A stretch of DNA of 18,269 nt, taken from NCBI GenBank assembly GCA_021780095.1, contig JAJXZK010000292.1:1-18269 (forward strand), read 5' to 3'. The translations under genes were made by a program, and so were the position numbers. This document shows, piece after piece, positions 8,092 to 16,497 of the stretch (positions are counted from its first letter, which is position 1; every line of letters starts with the position of its first letter). Under the pieces are notes generated by a model. It was not told where the DNA came from. It saw only the letters and a list, made by a program, of their open reading frames with translations, and made no database searches. This stretch comes from Acidobacteriota bacterium. Its GTDB lineage: Bacteria > Acidobacteriota > Terriglobia > Terriglobales > Acidobacteriaceae.

Positions 8092-9102
8092 ATGAAACGA
8101 TATCTCTTACCGGCCCTAACCGCCTTACTGTGCGCGACATGCGTCACATGGGCGCAGAATTCTTCGTTGGCCCCACACAACAATAATGGCAACCTTGGGG
8201 GTGTACGGTACCTCGAGCCAGGCCAACGTCCGGTGATCATTCATCCCACCGTGGAAGCAGCCAAGCAAGCACGCAAAGGCGGCGGCTCTTCCAGCAACAA
8301 CCTGTATTACCATGGCGGCACCAGCGACGGCTTGCTAGGCGCCATCGGCGTGGAGACCGCTCCCAGAATTTATCTGGTGTTCTGGGGCTCCCAGTGGACC
8401 AACAATGATCCCAGCGGTGAGGCGTCCATCCTTGAAAACTTCCTCTCCGGCGCCAGCGGCAGCCCTTGGCTCAATTCAGTTGCGCAGTATTGCCAGTCAG
8501 TTGCCTCCGGCACTTACTTCTGTAATGGCGCAGGCACCCCCGCCGGCAATACGACAGGCGAATATATATCGTACTGGTACGACAATTCCAGCGCCGCGCC
8601 CTCGCATCCGACCCAGTCGGACCTCGCCAACGAGGCGGTGCGTGCCGCGTCGCACTTCGGCAACACCAGCCCATCAGACAACGTGAGCGCGCAGTATGTA
8701 ATTGCAACTGCGACGGGAAACAGTTCGACAGGTTTTGGAAAACAATATTGCGCGTATCACAGCTCGATTAGTTCTTCGACGTCGGGCGACGTCGCTTACA
8801 CCAACCTGCCTTACATCACCGATGCTGGCGCAAGCTGCGGCGCCAACTTCAATGGCCTTGGGCCGGATGCCGGCATCACCATCGTCGAAGGTCACGAGGC
8901 GGCTGAGACGATCACCGACCAGTTCCCGAGTGGCGGCTGGCTGGATTCAAGCGGCTACGAGAATGGCGATAAGTGCGCCTGGATCTCCAGCGGCCAGGGC
9001 GCGTCGGCAGACGTGTCCTTCTCGACTGGCTCCTACCCGGTGCAGTCGCTTTGGAGCAATGCCTTCAACAGCGGCGCAGGCGGCTGCGTGCTGTCGTACT
9101 AA
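8092..9102 (+). CDS. Secreted protein with HExxE motif, function unknown
   Basis: This 336-residue exported protein starts at the ATG at 8092, served by GGAGG at 8081-8085; the frame is open 15 bases further upstream but without a better site. Residues 1-21 are a Sec signal peptide (MKRYLLPALTALLCATCVTWA). The mature part is rich in Ser, Gly, Asn and aromatic residues and has several cysteines (134, 144, 220, 249, 295, 332) suited to disulfides. A motif EGHEAAETITD at 266-276 places H268, E269 and E272 as a possible metal site, followed by SSGYENGDKCAW (286-297). This HE-x-x-E with a downstream G-x-E-x-GD-x-C pattern recalls secreted bacterial relatives of the plant EXORDIUM/PHI-1 group; that is from memory and uncertain. 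A peptidase role is possible but unproven. A strong terminator follows the stop. Confidence 0.9.
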   Translation: MKRYLLPALTALLCATCVTWAQNSSLAPHNNNGNLGGVRYLEPGQRPVIIHPTVEAAKQARKGGGSSSNNLYYHGGTSDGLLGAIGVETAPRIYLVFWGSQWTNNDPSGEASILENFLSGASGSPWLNSVAQYCQSVASGTYFCNGAGTPAGNTTGEYISYWYDNSSAAPSHPTQSDLANEAVRAASHFGNTSPSDNVSAQYVIATATGNSSTGFGKQYCAYHSSISSSTSGDVAYTNLPYITDAGASCGANFNGLGPDAGITIVEGHEAAETITDQFPSGGWLDSSGYENGDKCAWISSGQGASADVSFSTGSYPVQSLWSNAFNSGAGGCVLSY

Positions 9103-9133
9103 AAAGGCCGTTCGCCGGGAACCCGGCAGCTAT

Positions 9134-9175
9134 AAAAAGATCCACCGTACGAAATTTGTACGGTGGATCTTTTTT
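9134..9175. terminator. Bidirectional Rho-independent terminator
   Basis: A perfect 12-bp stem GATCCACCGTAC (9139-9150) / GTACGGTGGATC (9158-9169) with a 7-base loop is flanked by AAAAA (9134-9138) and TTTTTT (9170-9175), so it can end transcription on either strand. It lies 32 bases after the secreted-protein stop, and the histidine kinase gene converges on it from the other side. Confidence 0.95.
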
Positions 9176-9449
9176 GTTCCAGCTCTCTGCCAGCTGTTCG
9201 ATTCTGCTCAATCCGATCGCAATTTCAGGTGGAAAGTAGCGCCCCAGAATCCAGAAATTGGACGCCGCATCCAGTCTCGTCCAACCCCCCGCCATCTCGG
9301 AACCAAGCGCAAGCCTACGAATTCCCTGGTCTGCCGCGGGAGCCTGCATAACCCAATTCTGCACCAATCGTGGTGCAAGCAAACTAGTTGCCGTAGCAAC
9401 CATATGTACCGAAAACGGCGTTTTTGGTTGCTAAGGCAACTATCGGTTT
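9176..9449. other. Convergent intergenic region with palindromes
   Basis: There is no credible gene here. It holds a perfect hairpin GCACCA-atcg-TGGTGC (9361-9376). It also holds a 16-bp inverted repeat with one mismatch, AGTTGCCGTAGCAACC (9386-9401) and GGTTGCTAAGGCAACT (9426-9441). Each of those arms can fold on itself (GTTGC-GCAAC, imperfectly in one arm). They sit just past the stop of the kinase gene, so a second terminator or an RNA-stabilising structure is possible. Bases 9176-9360 show nothing else. Confidence 0.55.
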
Positions 9450-10268
9450 TCAGGCTTGAAGTGGCAGAGAAATTTTGAAGGTCGTACCGCTTTTCCCCGG
9501 TCGTACACTGCTCCGTAGCGAGATCTTGCCATGGTTGCGCTCGACAATTCTTTTCGACAACGCCAGCCCTAATCCGGTGCCAACCGTTTTCGTCGTGAAG
9601 AACGGCTCAAAAATTTGTTCCATATGCTCCGCCGGAATGCCATGTCCATTGTCCGCCACCACGATATGAATCTCTCGATTGACTTTTCTCAAACGCATGT
9701 ACAGCGTGCCCGAGCTCGGCAGCGCGTCCAAAGAATTCACGATCAGGTTCGACATCACCTGCAGCATTTCCGTGGTGTACACCTGCGCTGTCACTTCCTG
9801 CGGGAGATCCTTCACCACGCGGATTTGCTTGGCTTTCATCGTGCTCTGATGAATGCGCAATGCGGCTTCCGCCAGCGTTGCCAAACGAACTTGTTGTGGT
9901 GAGCTGCTGGTTCGCGCGAATCCCAGCGTCTGACTTGCAATGTGGTTCAGCGTCGCCAATTGTTCTTCGATACGACCCAGATAAGCGCGCACCGCTTTAG
10001 GATCATCCGCTTCTTGCATCACCAGGTAGGCGAGATTGCCGACGGCTTCCAGCGGATTTCGGATCTCGTGCATCAGTTCCAGCGCCAGCAAACCGGCCGT
10101 GGCTCGCTCTTCGGCGCGACGCAACGCTTCACTTACCTCCGACAGCTTCGACTGTAGGTCTGCGAGAATACTCGTGTCTTTCACAGACCCTTCACCCAGT
10201 CCCTGTAGAGGGCCATCAGTGTTGCGTAAGTCGCCGGATGGGAATCTTCGCTCCGCGGACGATGTCAT
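9450..10268 (-). CDS. Soluble histidine kinase (HisKA + HATPase_c)
   Basis: This 272-residue kinase autophosphorylates a histidine and passes the phosphate to a response regulator. There is no transmembrane helix and no recognisable sensor domain: a short N-terminal coiled region (about 33-60) leads straight to the H-box LMHEIRNPLEAVGNL with H67. The ATP-binding domain has the N-box NLIVNSLDA (174-182), G1 DNGHGIP (206-212), F-box FEPFFTTK (220-227) and G2 GTGLGL (230-235), all intact. The ATG at 10268 has a weak ribosome site; a GTG at residue 29, preceded by GAAGGG, is an alternative start. No response regulator is adjacent, so it is an orphan here. It diverges from a Crp/Fnr-type gene across a region with two inverted repeats. 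Confidence 0.94.
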   Translation of the reverse strand: MTSSAERRFPSGDLRNTDGPLQGLGEGSVKDTSILADLQSKLSEVSEALRRAEERATAGLLALELMHEIRNPLEAVGNLAYLVMQEADDPKAVRAYLGRIEEQLATLNHIASQTLGFARTSSSPQQVRLATLAEAALRIHQSTMKAKQIRVVKDLPQEVTAQVYTTEMLQVMSNLIVNSLDALPSSGTLYMRLRKVNREIHIVVADNGHGIPAEHMEQIFEPFFTTKTVGTGLGLALSKRIVERNHGKISLRSSVRPGKSGTTFKISLPLQA

Positions 10269-10312
10269 ACCGAAATTTCTCTATAGCGAAATAGATGCCC
10301 GCCTGACACAGC

Positions 10313-10433
10313 ATGTCGCCTACGCGAAAAGCTTGCTGTGGATCATGTTGCAATTCTGATCGGGTCAGAATGAGATTTCAGAGGTACGCGATTCTGCTCC
10401 ACTTTTCTGCGATGTGTGTCCGGTAGGCGACAT
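10313..10433. repeat. 11-bp perfect inverted repeat in the kinase/Crp divergent region
   Basis: ATGTCGCCTAC (10313-10323) recurs as its exact reverse complement GTAGGCGACAT (10423-10433), 99 bases apart. One copy lies near each divergent gene, facing opposite ways. This suits a pair of sites for the same regulator; chance is the alternative. Confidence 0.5.
10353..10371. promoter_or_regulatory. Candidate operator palindrome ATTCTGA-N5-TCAGAAT
   Basis: A perfect 7+7 palindrome with a 5-base centre sits between the two arms of the 11-bp repeat and midway between the kinase and Crp-type genes. Its dyad form suits a dimeric winged-helix protein such as the Crp/Fnr regulator next door. It does not match the classical E. 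coli CRP or FNR half-sites. No clear -35/-10 pair was identified in the 10269-10550 region. Confidence 0.5.
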
Positions 10434-10550
10434 AACTTCTTTATTTTCCACCGTACATTCGATCTCGGAGCAGGTGAGAAGCTGCGCGGCTTACCATCAG
10501 AAACCTAATTGTCTGCTCCGTTAGGCAGTCCTTTGCGAGCCTGACGAAGG

Positions 10551-11255
10551 ATGATCGTGTTTACCGTAATGGAAAATCTATTATTGGCTTCACTTTCCTC
10601 TGAGAGCCGGGAACTCATCCATTCACAATCGACTCCAGTGACACTTCCGCTGCGTTCCGTTCTATACACAGCGGGCCGCGTCCCCTCGGACGCGTACTTC
10701 ATGACGTCAGGATTTGCCTCGATCGTCGCTTCCACTTCAGCAGGAGAATCGGCCGAAGTGGGAATCGTAGGGCGCGAGGGTCTGGTGGGTGCGATGCATT
10801 TGCTGGGTCCCGCTCTGGCTCCCACAGAGTGCTTCATCCAGTTGTCAGGGTCGGCGATGAAAATACCTTTTCCAAAATTGCTGCAGTTGTTTAAGAGCTC
10901 GGAAGAGATTCGCGGGCGCATTCTGGAATTTGTCCAGGAACAGACGCTGAGCTTGAGTCAGTTGGCGACCTGCAATCGTCTTCATAACGCGGAAGAACGC
11001 CTGGCTCGGTGGTTGCTGATGGTGGATGATCGTATCCAGTCGGATACGATCGACCTGACCCAGGAGTTTCTGGCGCAGATGCTGGGCGCGCAGCGTACGA
11101 CGATCACCATGGTGGCCGGAACGCTGCAGCGCGCCGGGTTAATTGAATACAAGCGGGGCGCGCTCCAAATCCTGAATCGCCGGGAATTGGAAGCAGCTTC
11201 CTGCAACTGCTATGGCGTGACGAAAAAGCTGTACTCCAACCTCTACAAAAATTAG
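10551..11255 (+). CDS. Crp/Fnr family transcriptional regulator
   Basis: This 234-residue DNA-binding regulator has an N-terminal cyclic-nucleotide-binding-like beta barrel (about 10-125, with GREGLVGAMHLLGP near 74-87), a long dimerisation helix (about 120-150) and a C-terminal winged helix (about 165-215; LTQEFLAQMLGAQRTTITMV). There is no N-terminal cysteine cluster, so an FNR-type iron-sulfur sensor is unlikely. The cAMP-contacting residues of E. coli CRP are not obvious, so its ligand is unknown. Start choice is unsure: ATG 10551 directly abuts GAAGG, GTG 10557 has that site at proper spacing, and ATG 10569 begins the usual-looking MENLLLASL. It diverges from the histidine kinase, and the intervening palindromes may be its own targets. 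Confidence 0.93.
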   Translation: MIVFTVMENLLLASLSSESRELIHSQSTPVTLPLRSVLYTAGRVPSDAYFMTSGFASIVASTSAGESAEVGIVGREGLVGAMHLLGPALAPTECFIQLSGSAMKIPFPKLLQLFKSSEEIRGRILEFVQEQTLSLSQLATCNRLHNAEERLARWLLMVDDRIQSDTIDLTQEFLAQMLGAQRTTITMVAGTLQRAGLIEYKRGALQILNRRELEAASCNCYGVTKKLYSNLYKN

Positions 11256-11369
11256 TCTGGTCCGAGCGGATTTCCCGCAAGGATGTTTTGCGTTGCGGCA
11301 TAGGCTATTTCGAGCCATGGCGCTTCCCATACTTGCACCGGAGGCTCGCGCCCGGATATCCTCGGGTCA

Positions 11370-11687
11370 ATGGCGCGACGTATGCTCCAACTCGCGGCCG
11401 GTCTGGTTCTGATTCTGATCGCCCTTACCCCCCTGATGGAATCCTTCGATCACTGGGACAAGAATGTTGTGCCGGCCAACGACACGGAACTCAACATTAC
11501 GGCTTGCCTCATGGCTGCAGGTTTAGTCGTGACGCTGGCAAAGTTGATGCGCTGCCTTCCCGCGTCGCTCACGGCTTCAGGGCTGCTGTCCGTCCGCTCG
11601 ATGCGCTGTCCGTCGGTTTTGCCAACGGGCGCGAAAGATTGCCCTGCGTCCACAGCAAGTCCGCCGCTCATTTCGCTCAGAATTTGA
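11370..11687 (+). CDS. Small two-helix membrane protein
   Basis: This 105-residue predicted inner-membrane protein has hydrophobic helices at about 6-22 (LQLAAGLVLILIALTPL) and 44-60 (TACLMAAGLVVTLAKLM), joined by a short polar loop FDHWDKNVVPANDTE. The loop pattern (FDHWD, then NDTE before the second helix) resembles small uncharacterised proteins I recall from acidobacteria; no function is known to me. The tail after residue 70 is Ser/Pro/Cys-rich and looks less conserved. The ATG at 11370 has a weak ribosome site, and a second ATG lies four codons on. It is 114 bases downstream of the Crp-type gene and may share its transcript. Confidence 0.6.
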   Translation: MARRMLQLAAGLVLILIALTPLMESFDHWDKNVVPANDTELNITACLMAAGLVVTLAKLMRCLPASLTASGLLSVRSMRCPSVLPTGAKDCPASTASPPLISLRI

Positions 11688-11785
11688 TCCTCATAGTGCA
11701 CTCACGCTGAAAGCAGTTAACGATGCGCGCGCGTTTCTGCGCCCATTGTTCGGGCTGATCCGCGCATTCACAAATGAGGAGTTCC

Positions 11786-14683
11786 ATGTCTCGCTGTTCC
11801 GTTTTCACCGCCCCCCTGCGGCTTATTCTTGCCGTTGCGTTTTTCTGCATGTCTTTCATCCCTTCCCTAAGGCCACAAACCGGCCTGACGCAGGGTGGAA
11901 CGTCTGGCACGGTCACCGACGCGGCAGGCAGCGCAATTGCCGGAGCGCAGATCGCACTTGCTAGTCCGGACAGGACAATCCTCCGCAGGACTACAACGGA
12001 TTCCGATGGCGCCTTTGCAATCGCCGGTCTTCCCAGTGGGACCTATCGGATGGAGATTGCAGCGCCCAGCTTTGCTTCCTACCGCAACGATTCCGTCGTC
12101 ATCGCGGTGGGGCGAAACGCGCGCATCGATGCCGAACTTGTCCCCGCGCACGCCAGCCAGCAGATCCGCGTCCAGTCGCGCACAGAAGCGCTCGACACAT
12201 CGCAGTCTTCGCCAGTCACCAATATCGACCGCGATCGCATTGAGGAGCTTCCAATTCCGAGCCGGAACTACCTCAGTTTCACCCTGCTGGCACCGTCGCT
12301 GGGCACGGCGAATCCGTCGCTCTCGGTGCAAGCTCCCGGGGCGGCGGCCGAGGGCGGCTTCAGCGCTGGCGGCCTGCGTCCATCGAGCAATGCGCTCTCC
12401 ATCGACGGCGTTGACGACAATGATGAATACACCGGGCTCAGCCGGACGGAGTTATCCCCGGAAGCCATCAGCGATTTTCAGGTCGTGAACCACGGCTATG
12501 GCGCCCAGTACGGCGGTTCCGCGGGTGGGTCGGTCGATGTCGAAACACGTTCCGGCGCAAATCTTCAGCATGGCGACGCCTTTCTGTTCGTTCAGAACGG
12601 AGCGTTGAACGGAACGCCTGCGCTGGAACTTGTTCCGCGTAAGCCAGACGAAAACCGTTTGCGTGCCGGCCTCTCCACGGGCGGCCCAATTAAGAAAGAC
12701 AATTTGTTCTACTACGTTGCCGCGGAGCAGGAGATGGCGCGGGGAGAAGAAGCTGGAGACTTCAGTCCACCGCTGGCTGCGAAGATTGGCAATGCGTTGC
12801 GCGGAGTCGGCCCCTTACGCGGCTTCCGCCTGCAACAAGGTTTCTTTCCGACCATCAATCAGGAAACGGAACTTTCCGGACGCATGGACCGCGTCTTTGC
12901 AGCGAACAGCCTGATGCTGCGCTATGCGCTGACCAACAATCGTTCTGTGAACAACGCCTTCAACACGGACGACCTCACCGATTTGAGCGCGCGCGGGTCG
13001 GCGTTTTTCGACGACAATAGCATGAACGGTTCCTGGAGCGCCACGGTATCTCCCCGACTGCTGAATCAATTGAATTTTGAAGTGGCGCAGCGACGGGTTG
13101 CACTGCGGACCGGCTCGGTAAGCGGACCTGGGGTCGTCGTCGCCGGGCTTGCCCAGCTCGGCACGCCCTTCGCCGGAAACAGCCGCCGTTACGAGACCCA
13201 CGTCGACTTTGGCGATGGCGTGATCCGCCAATATGGAAAGCACCTTTTTCAGGCTGGAATGGCAATCAGCCACGTGGGCTTGCGCGCGGCCGCGCTAGAT
13301 GGATTCGGAGGTCTATATGTCTTTCCGGATTTGACCACGCTCGCCGACGGGCAACCGGACTTCTACATCCAGAGCTTCGGCGATCCCAATACGAATTTCG
13401 GAGAGCTTCGAGGCGCGGCCTATATCCAGGACCACTGGACACCGTTCCGAAGTCTCGCGCTGGATTACGGGCTACGGTATGAATACAATCGCTTGCCGAC
13501 TTCGCTACCTCAAGACGCTGACAATCTAAGCCCGCGGCTTGGTTTTGCCTGGTCGCCCGAGGAGAATTGGGTGGTTCGTGGAGGATTCGGAATCTTCGTC
13601 GATCGTTATTTGCTCTCGACGGTGAACCGCATCGAGGAGTTCGATGGCCTCCACGCCACGCAGCAAATCGCAGAAGGCGCGGACGCTGCATCCCTGTATC
13701 AGTCGGGGTCTTTCTTCACCGCGCCGCATCCTGGCATTGCGCCCAGCATCTGGCAGGCGCAGCCAAACCTGGCTAATCCTTACAGCGAAACCGCGTCCCT
13801 CGGCGTGGAGCGACAACTCCCGGACCAATGGACGGCCAGCGCCGAATACCGGTTCGTCCGCGGCGTCCACATGGGACGAACCGTAAACTCCAACCTGCCG
13901 CCTCCAGTGACTTTCACGCTGGCGGACGCGGCGGCCCTTGGCGTTTCGGCGTCGACTGCCCAGCAGATGGGCCGTCCGGTATTTCCTGCGGCGCGCCTGA
14001 ACCCGGGGTATGACGCCATTAATCAGTTCCGGACCGAAGCCAGTTCAAACTACAACGGCGTGACCATGACGGTAAACCGGCAATTTAACGAACAATTTGA
14101 ACTGATGGCCGGCTACACCTTCTCCAAAACCATCGACGACGCTTCCTACGATACCGAGCAGCCGCAGAATCCCTATGCCCTGCACGATGAGCGTGCGCTC
14201 TCGCTCGAAGACCAGCGGCATCGCTTCGTGCTCAGCGGACTCTGGGTGCTTGGGCCCGACCTCGACGACCCGCAGGATGCGGGAAAAGAAGGCACTTCCA
14301 GTCCGGTTCTACGCGCTCTCTACGGATTGGAATTTGCGCCCATCTTTGAGGCGGATAGTGGCTTTCGAGCCAATCCGCTCACCGGCGTGGACAGCAATCT
14401 GGAGCATATCTATCCCTTTGCCGCGCGTCCGCTGGCGCTGGCTCGCAACAGTCTGCAAACGCCGCCGAATGTAAAGTTCGATCTGCGAATACTCAAGATG
14501 GTTCCGATCTGGCGCGGCCATCTCGACATTGTGGCCGAATCTTTTAACCTGCTCAACAAGCAGAATGTCGATCTCATCAATTCGGTCTATGGATCGGACG
14601 CAAGTGCCGATTCGCGGTTCAAACGACCGATTCAGGTTGCGGACCCTCGAAGAATTCAATTCTCTCTGGATTTTGAATACTGA
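11786..14683 (+). CDS. TonB-dependent receptor, Oar-like, with carboxypeptidase-regulatory-like domain
   Basis: This 965-residue outer-membrane protein probably takes up large molecules, energised through TonB. Residues 1-31 are a signal peptide with a hydrophobic core LILAVAFFCMSF. Residues 38-118 form a CarboxypepD_reg-like beta sandwich (GTVTDAAGSAIAGAQIAL). A plug domain follows at about 140-260 (SIDGVDDNDEYTGL; YGAQYGGSAGGSVDVETRSG). The rest is a large beta barrel ending FSLDFEY, with the aromatic last residue expected of barrel proteins. I start at the ATG at 11786 because GAGGAG (11776-11781) is ideally spaced; an ATG four codons earlier overlaps that site. No clear TonB box was found. 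Such proteins are abundant in acidobacteria and are often linked to glycan use, but the ligand cannot be read here. Confidence 0.93.
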   Translation: MSRCSVFTAPLRLILAVAFFCMSFIPSLRPQTGLTQGGTSGTVTDAAGSAIAGAQIALASPDRTILRRTTTDSDGAFAIAGLPSGTYRMEIAAPSFASYRNDSVVIAVGRNARIDAELVPAHASQQIRVQSRTEALDTSQSSPVTNIDRDRIEELPIPSRNYLSFTLLAPSLGTANPSLSVQAPGAAAEGGFSAGGLRPSSNALSIDGVDDNDEYTGLSRTELSPEAISDFQVVNHGYGAQYGGSAGGSVDVETRSGANLQHGDAFLFVQNGALNGTPALELVPRKPDENRLRAGLSTGGPIKKDNLFYYVAAEQEMARGEEAGDFSPPLAAKIGNALRGVGPLRGFRLQQGFFPTINQETELSGRMDRVFAANSLMLRYALTNNRSVNNAFNTDDLTDLSARGSAFFDDNSMNGSWSATVSPRLLNQLNFEVAQRRVALRTGSVSGPGVVVAGLAQLGTPFAGNSRRYETHVDFGDGVIRQYGKHLFQAGMAISHVGLRAAALDGFGGLYVFPDLTTLADGQPDFYIQSFGDPNTNFGELRGAAYIQDHWTPFRSLALDYGLRYEYNRLPTSLPQDADNLSPRLGFAWSPEENWVVRGGFGIFVDRYLLSTVNRIEEFDGLHATQQIAEGADAASLYQSGSFFTAPHPGIAPSIWQAQPNLANPYSETASLGVERQLPDQWTASAEYRFVRGVHMGRTVNSNLPPPVTFTLADAAALGVSASTAQQMGRPVFPAARLNPGYDAINQFRTEASSNYNGVTMTVNRQFNEQFELMAGYTFSKTIDDASYDTEQPQNPYALHDERALSLEDQRHRFVLSGLWVLGPDLDDPQDAGKEGTSSPVLRALYGLEFAPIFEADSGFRANPLTGVDSNLEHIYPFAARPLALARNSLQTPPNVKFDLRILKMVPIWRGHLDIVAESFNLLNKQNVDLINSVYGSDASADSRFKRPIQVADPRRIQFSLDFEY

Positions 14684-14895
14684 CCGGCCTGCTTAGTCGA
14701 TGTAGCCAACTAGCACCGATTGACATGCTTTTTCAATACGCAGGAAACGGGGAAACTCGGGGCGAAAAGGCGATCACGCCGAAACCGTCTTTCTATCAAT
14801 GATGTAGGGGGAACCCATTCCAACTCCTACTGCCACGCATCTAAAAAATCCTGATACGCTTCTAGCTTTGAACCGTGTACGATTGGCCTTGATTT

Positions 14896-16389
14896 ATGTC
14901 GACTCACACAGCCATTACCCCGACTTTGTCCGAATTTCAGCGTCTGGCGCGCAGCCATGACCTGGTGCCCATTTGCAAGTCCTGGACCGCCGACCTGGAA
15001 ACGCCGGTTTCTGCCTTTCTTCGGGTGGCGTATGGGGAGCCCGAGGCCTTCCTGCTGGAGTCTGTCGAGGGCGGAGAAAACGTAGGCAGATATACGTTTA
15101 TGGGGATTCGTCCCTATAAAAAGATCATCGCCCACGGCGACCAGATTACGACCTACACAGGGGACAAGGCTGAGACCAGCGAAGGTGACGTTTTCGAGTT
15201 GCTGCGCGACTCACTGGCAGGCCATGCTGCGGCGCGGCTGCCGGGTCTTCCTCCGTTTACCGCCGGCGCGGTGGGATTTTTCTCTTACGATGCGGTGCGG
15301 CTGATTGAGAAATTGCCGGAGACTGCCAAAGACGAGTTGGCCATGCCGGAAGCCTGCCTGATGTTTTTCGATACGGTGCTGGCGTTCGACCATGTGAAGC
15401 AGGAAATTCTGTTGATTGCGACCGCCGATCTGCAGCGCTACAAACCGCAATCGGCGTACGCGAATGCGGTGCGTCGGTTGCATGACCTGGAGCGGCGGCT
15501 AGCCAAGCCGTTGCCGAAACAAACGCGACACACGGTGAGCGGAAAACTGCAGTTGAAGCCGCGTACGCGGAAGAAGGATTTTCTGGCTGGGGTGGAGCGC
15601 ATCAAGGATTACATTGCGGCTGGAGATATTTTTCAGGCGGTGCTGTCGCAGCGATTCGACGTGGAACCGGGGGTCGATCCGTTTTCCATCTATCGCGCAC
15701 TGCGGATTGTGAACCCATCGCCGTACATGTATTTTCTGCGGATGGGGCTGCGTCGGCCTGGGGACACGAGCCTGGCGGGCTCCTCGCCGGAATTGCTGGT
15801 ACGCGTGCATGGGCGCACGGTGGAGTATCGCCCGATTGCGGGCACGCGTCCGCGCGGCGTGGACGAAGTGGACGATCGCCGCATTGAGGCCGAGTTGCGC
15901 GCCGATGAAAAGGAAACGGCGGAGCATGTGATGCTGGTGGATCTGGGCCGCAACGATGTGGGCCGGGTGAGCGAATATGGAACCGTGCAGGTGAAGGATT
16001 TGATGTTCGTGGAGCGCTACTCCCACGTGATGCATTTGGTGAGCGCGCTGGAAGGAACGCTGCGGCATGAGTTGTCGGCGGTGGATGCGTTTCGGTCGTG
16101 CTTTCCGGCAGGCACGTTGACTGGTGCGCCGAAAGTGCGGGCGATGGAGATTATCGAAGAGCTGGAACCGGCGCGGCGGGGCGTCTATGGCGGCAGCGTT
16201 TTCTATGCGGATTTCTCGGGGAATTTTGATTCCTGCATCGCCATCCGCAGCCTGTTGATGCGCGGGCGGCAGGGTCATATTCAGGCGGGCAGCGGGATCG
16301 TTGCGGATTCTGTTCCGGAGAAAGAGTTTGAGGAGAGCGTCAACAAAGCCAAAGCCGTGGTGCGAGCCATTGAGCGGGCTCGGGGATAG
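14896..16389 (+). CDS. trpE: Anthranilate synthase component I
   Basis: TrpE converts chorismate to anthranilate, the first committed step of tryptophan synthesis, using ammonia delivered by the glutaminase partner TrpG. The 497 residues are of normal length. The N-terminal allosteric LLES motif is intact (53-56), so tryptophan feedback inhibition is expected. The catalytic chorismate-binding domain shows YRPIAGTRPRG (311-321), ELRADEKETAEHVMLVDLGR (333-352), FPAGTLTGAPKVRAMEIIEE (403-422) and QAGSGIVADSVPEKEFEE (463-480). PIAGTRPRG and GTLTGAPK separate it from isochorismate enzymes; PabB is the main alternative and is less likely given LLES and the length. trpG and the other trp genes are not in the window. 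The next gene, greB, is 108 bases downstream. The ribosome site is weak. Confidence 0.95.
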   Translation: MSTHTAITPTLSEFQRLARSHDLVPICKSWTADLETPVSAFLRVAYGEPEAFLLESVEGGENVGRYTFMGIRPYKKIIAHGDQITTYTGDKAETSEGDVFELLRDSLAGHAAARLPGLPPFTAGAVGFFSYDAVRLIEKLPETAKDELAMPEACLMFFDTVLAFDHVKQEILLIATADLQRYKPQSAYANAVRRLHDLERRLAKPLPKQTRHTVSGKLQLKPRTRKKDFLAGVERIKDYIAAGDIFQAVLSQRFDVEPGVDPFSIYRALRIVNPSPYMYFLRMGLRRPGDTSLAGSSPELLVRVHGRTVEYRPIAGTRPRGVDEVDDRRIEAELRADEKETAEHVMLVDLGRNDVGRVSEYGTVQVKDLMFVERYSHVMHLVSALEGTLRHELSAVDAFRSCFPAGTLTGAPKVRAMEIIEELEPARRGVYGGSVFYADFSGNFDSCIAIRSLLMRGRQGHIQAGSGIVADSVPEKEFEESVNKAKAVVRAIERARG

Positions 16390-16497
16390 GGTAGCGGACG
16401 CTCGGTGGGGCCGGGTTTGGCGCAGCCAGCTGAAATTGTTGAAGGATTACTATCAATGGATGCCGATAGCTGAAGTCGCGCAAGAGAGGGCCGTTGG

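Noticed and set aside
14720..14748. TTGACA upstream of trpE as a promoter
   Set aside because: There is no -10-like hexamer at 16-18 bases, and no trp attenuator (tryptophan-rich leader or terminator) was seen before the ATG at 14896.
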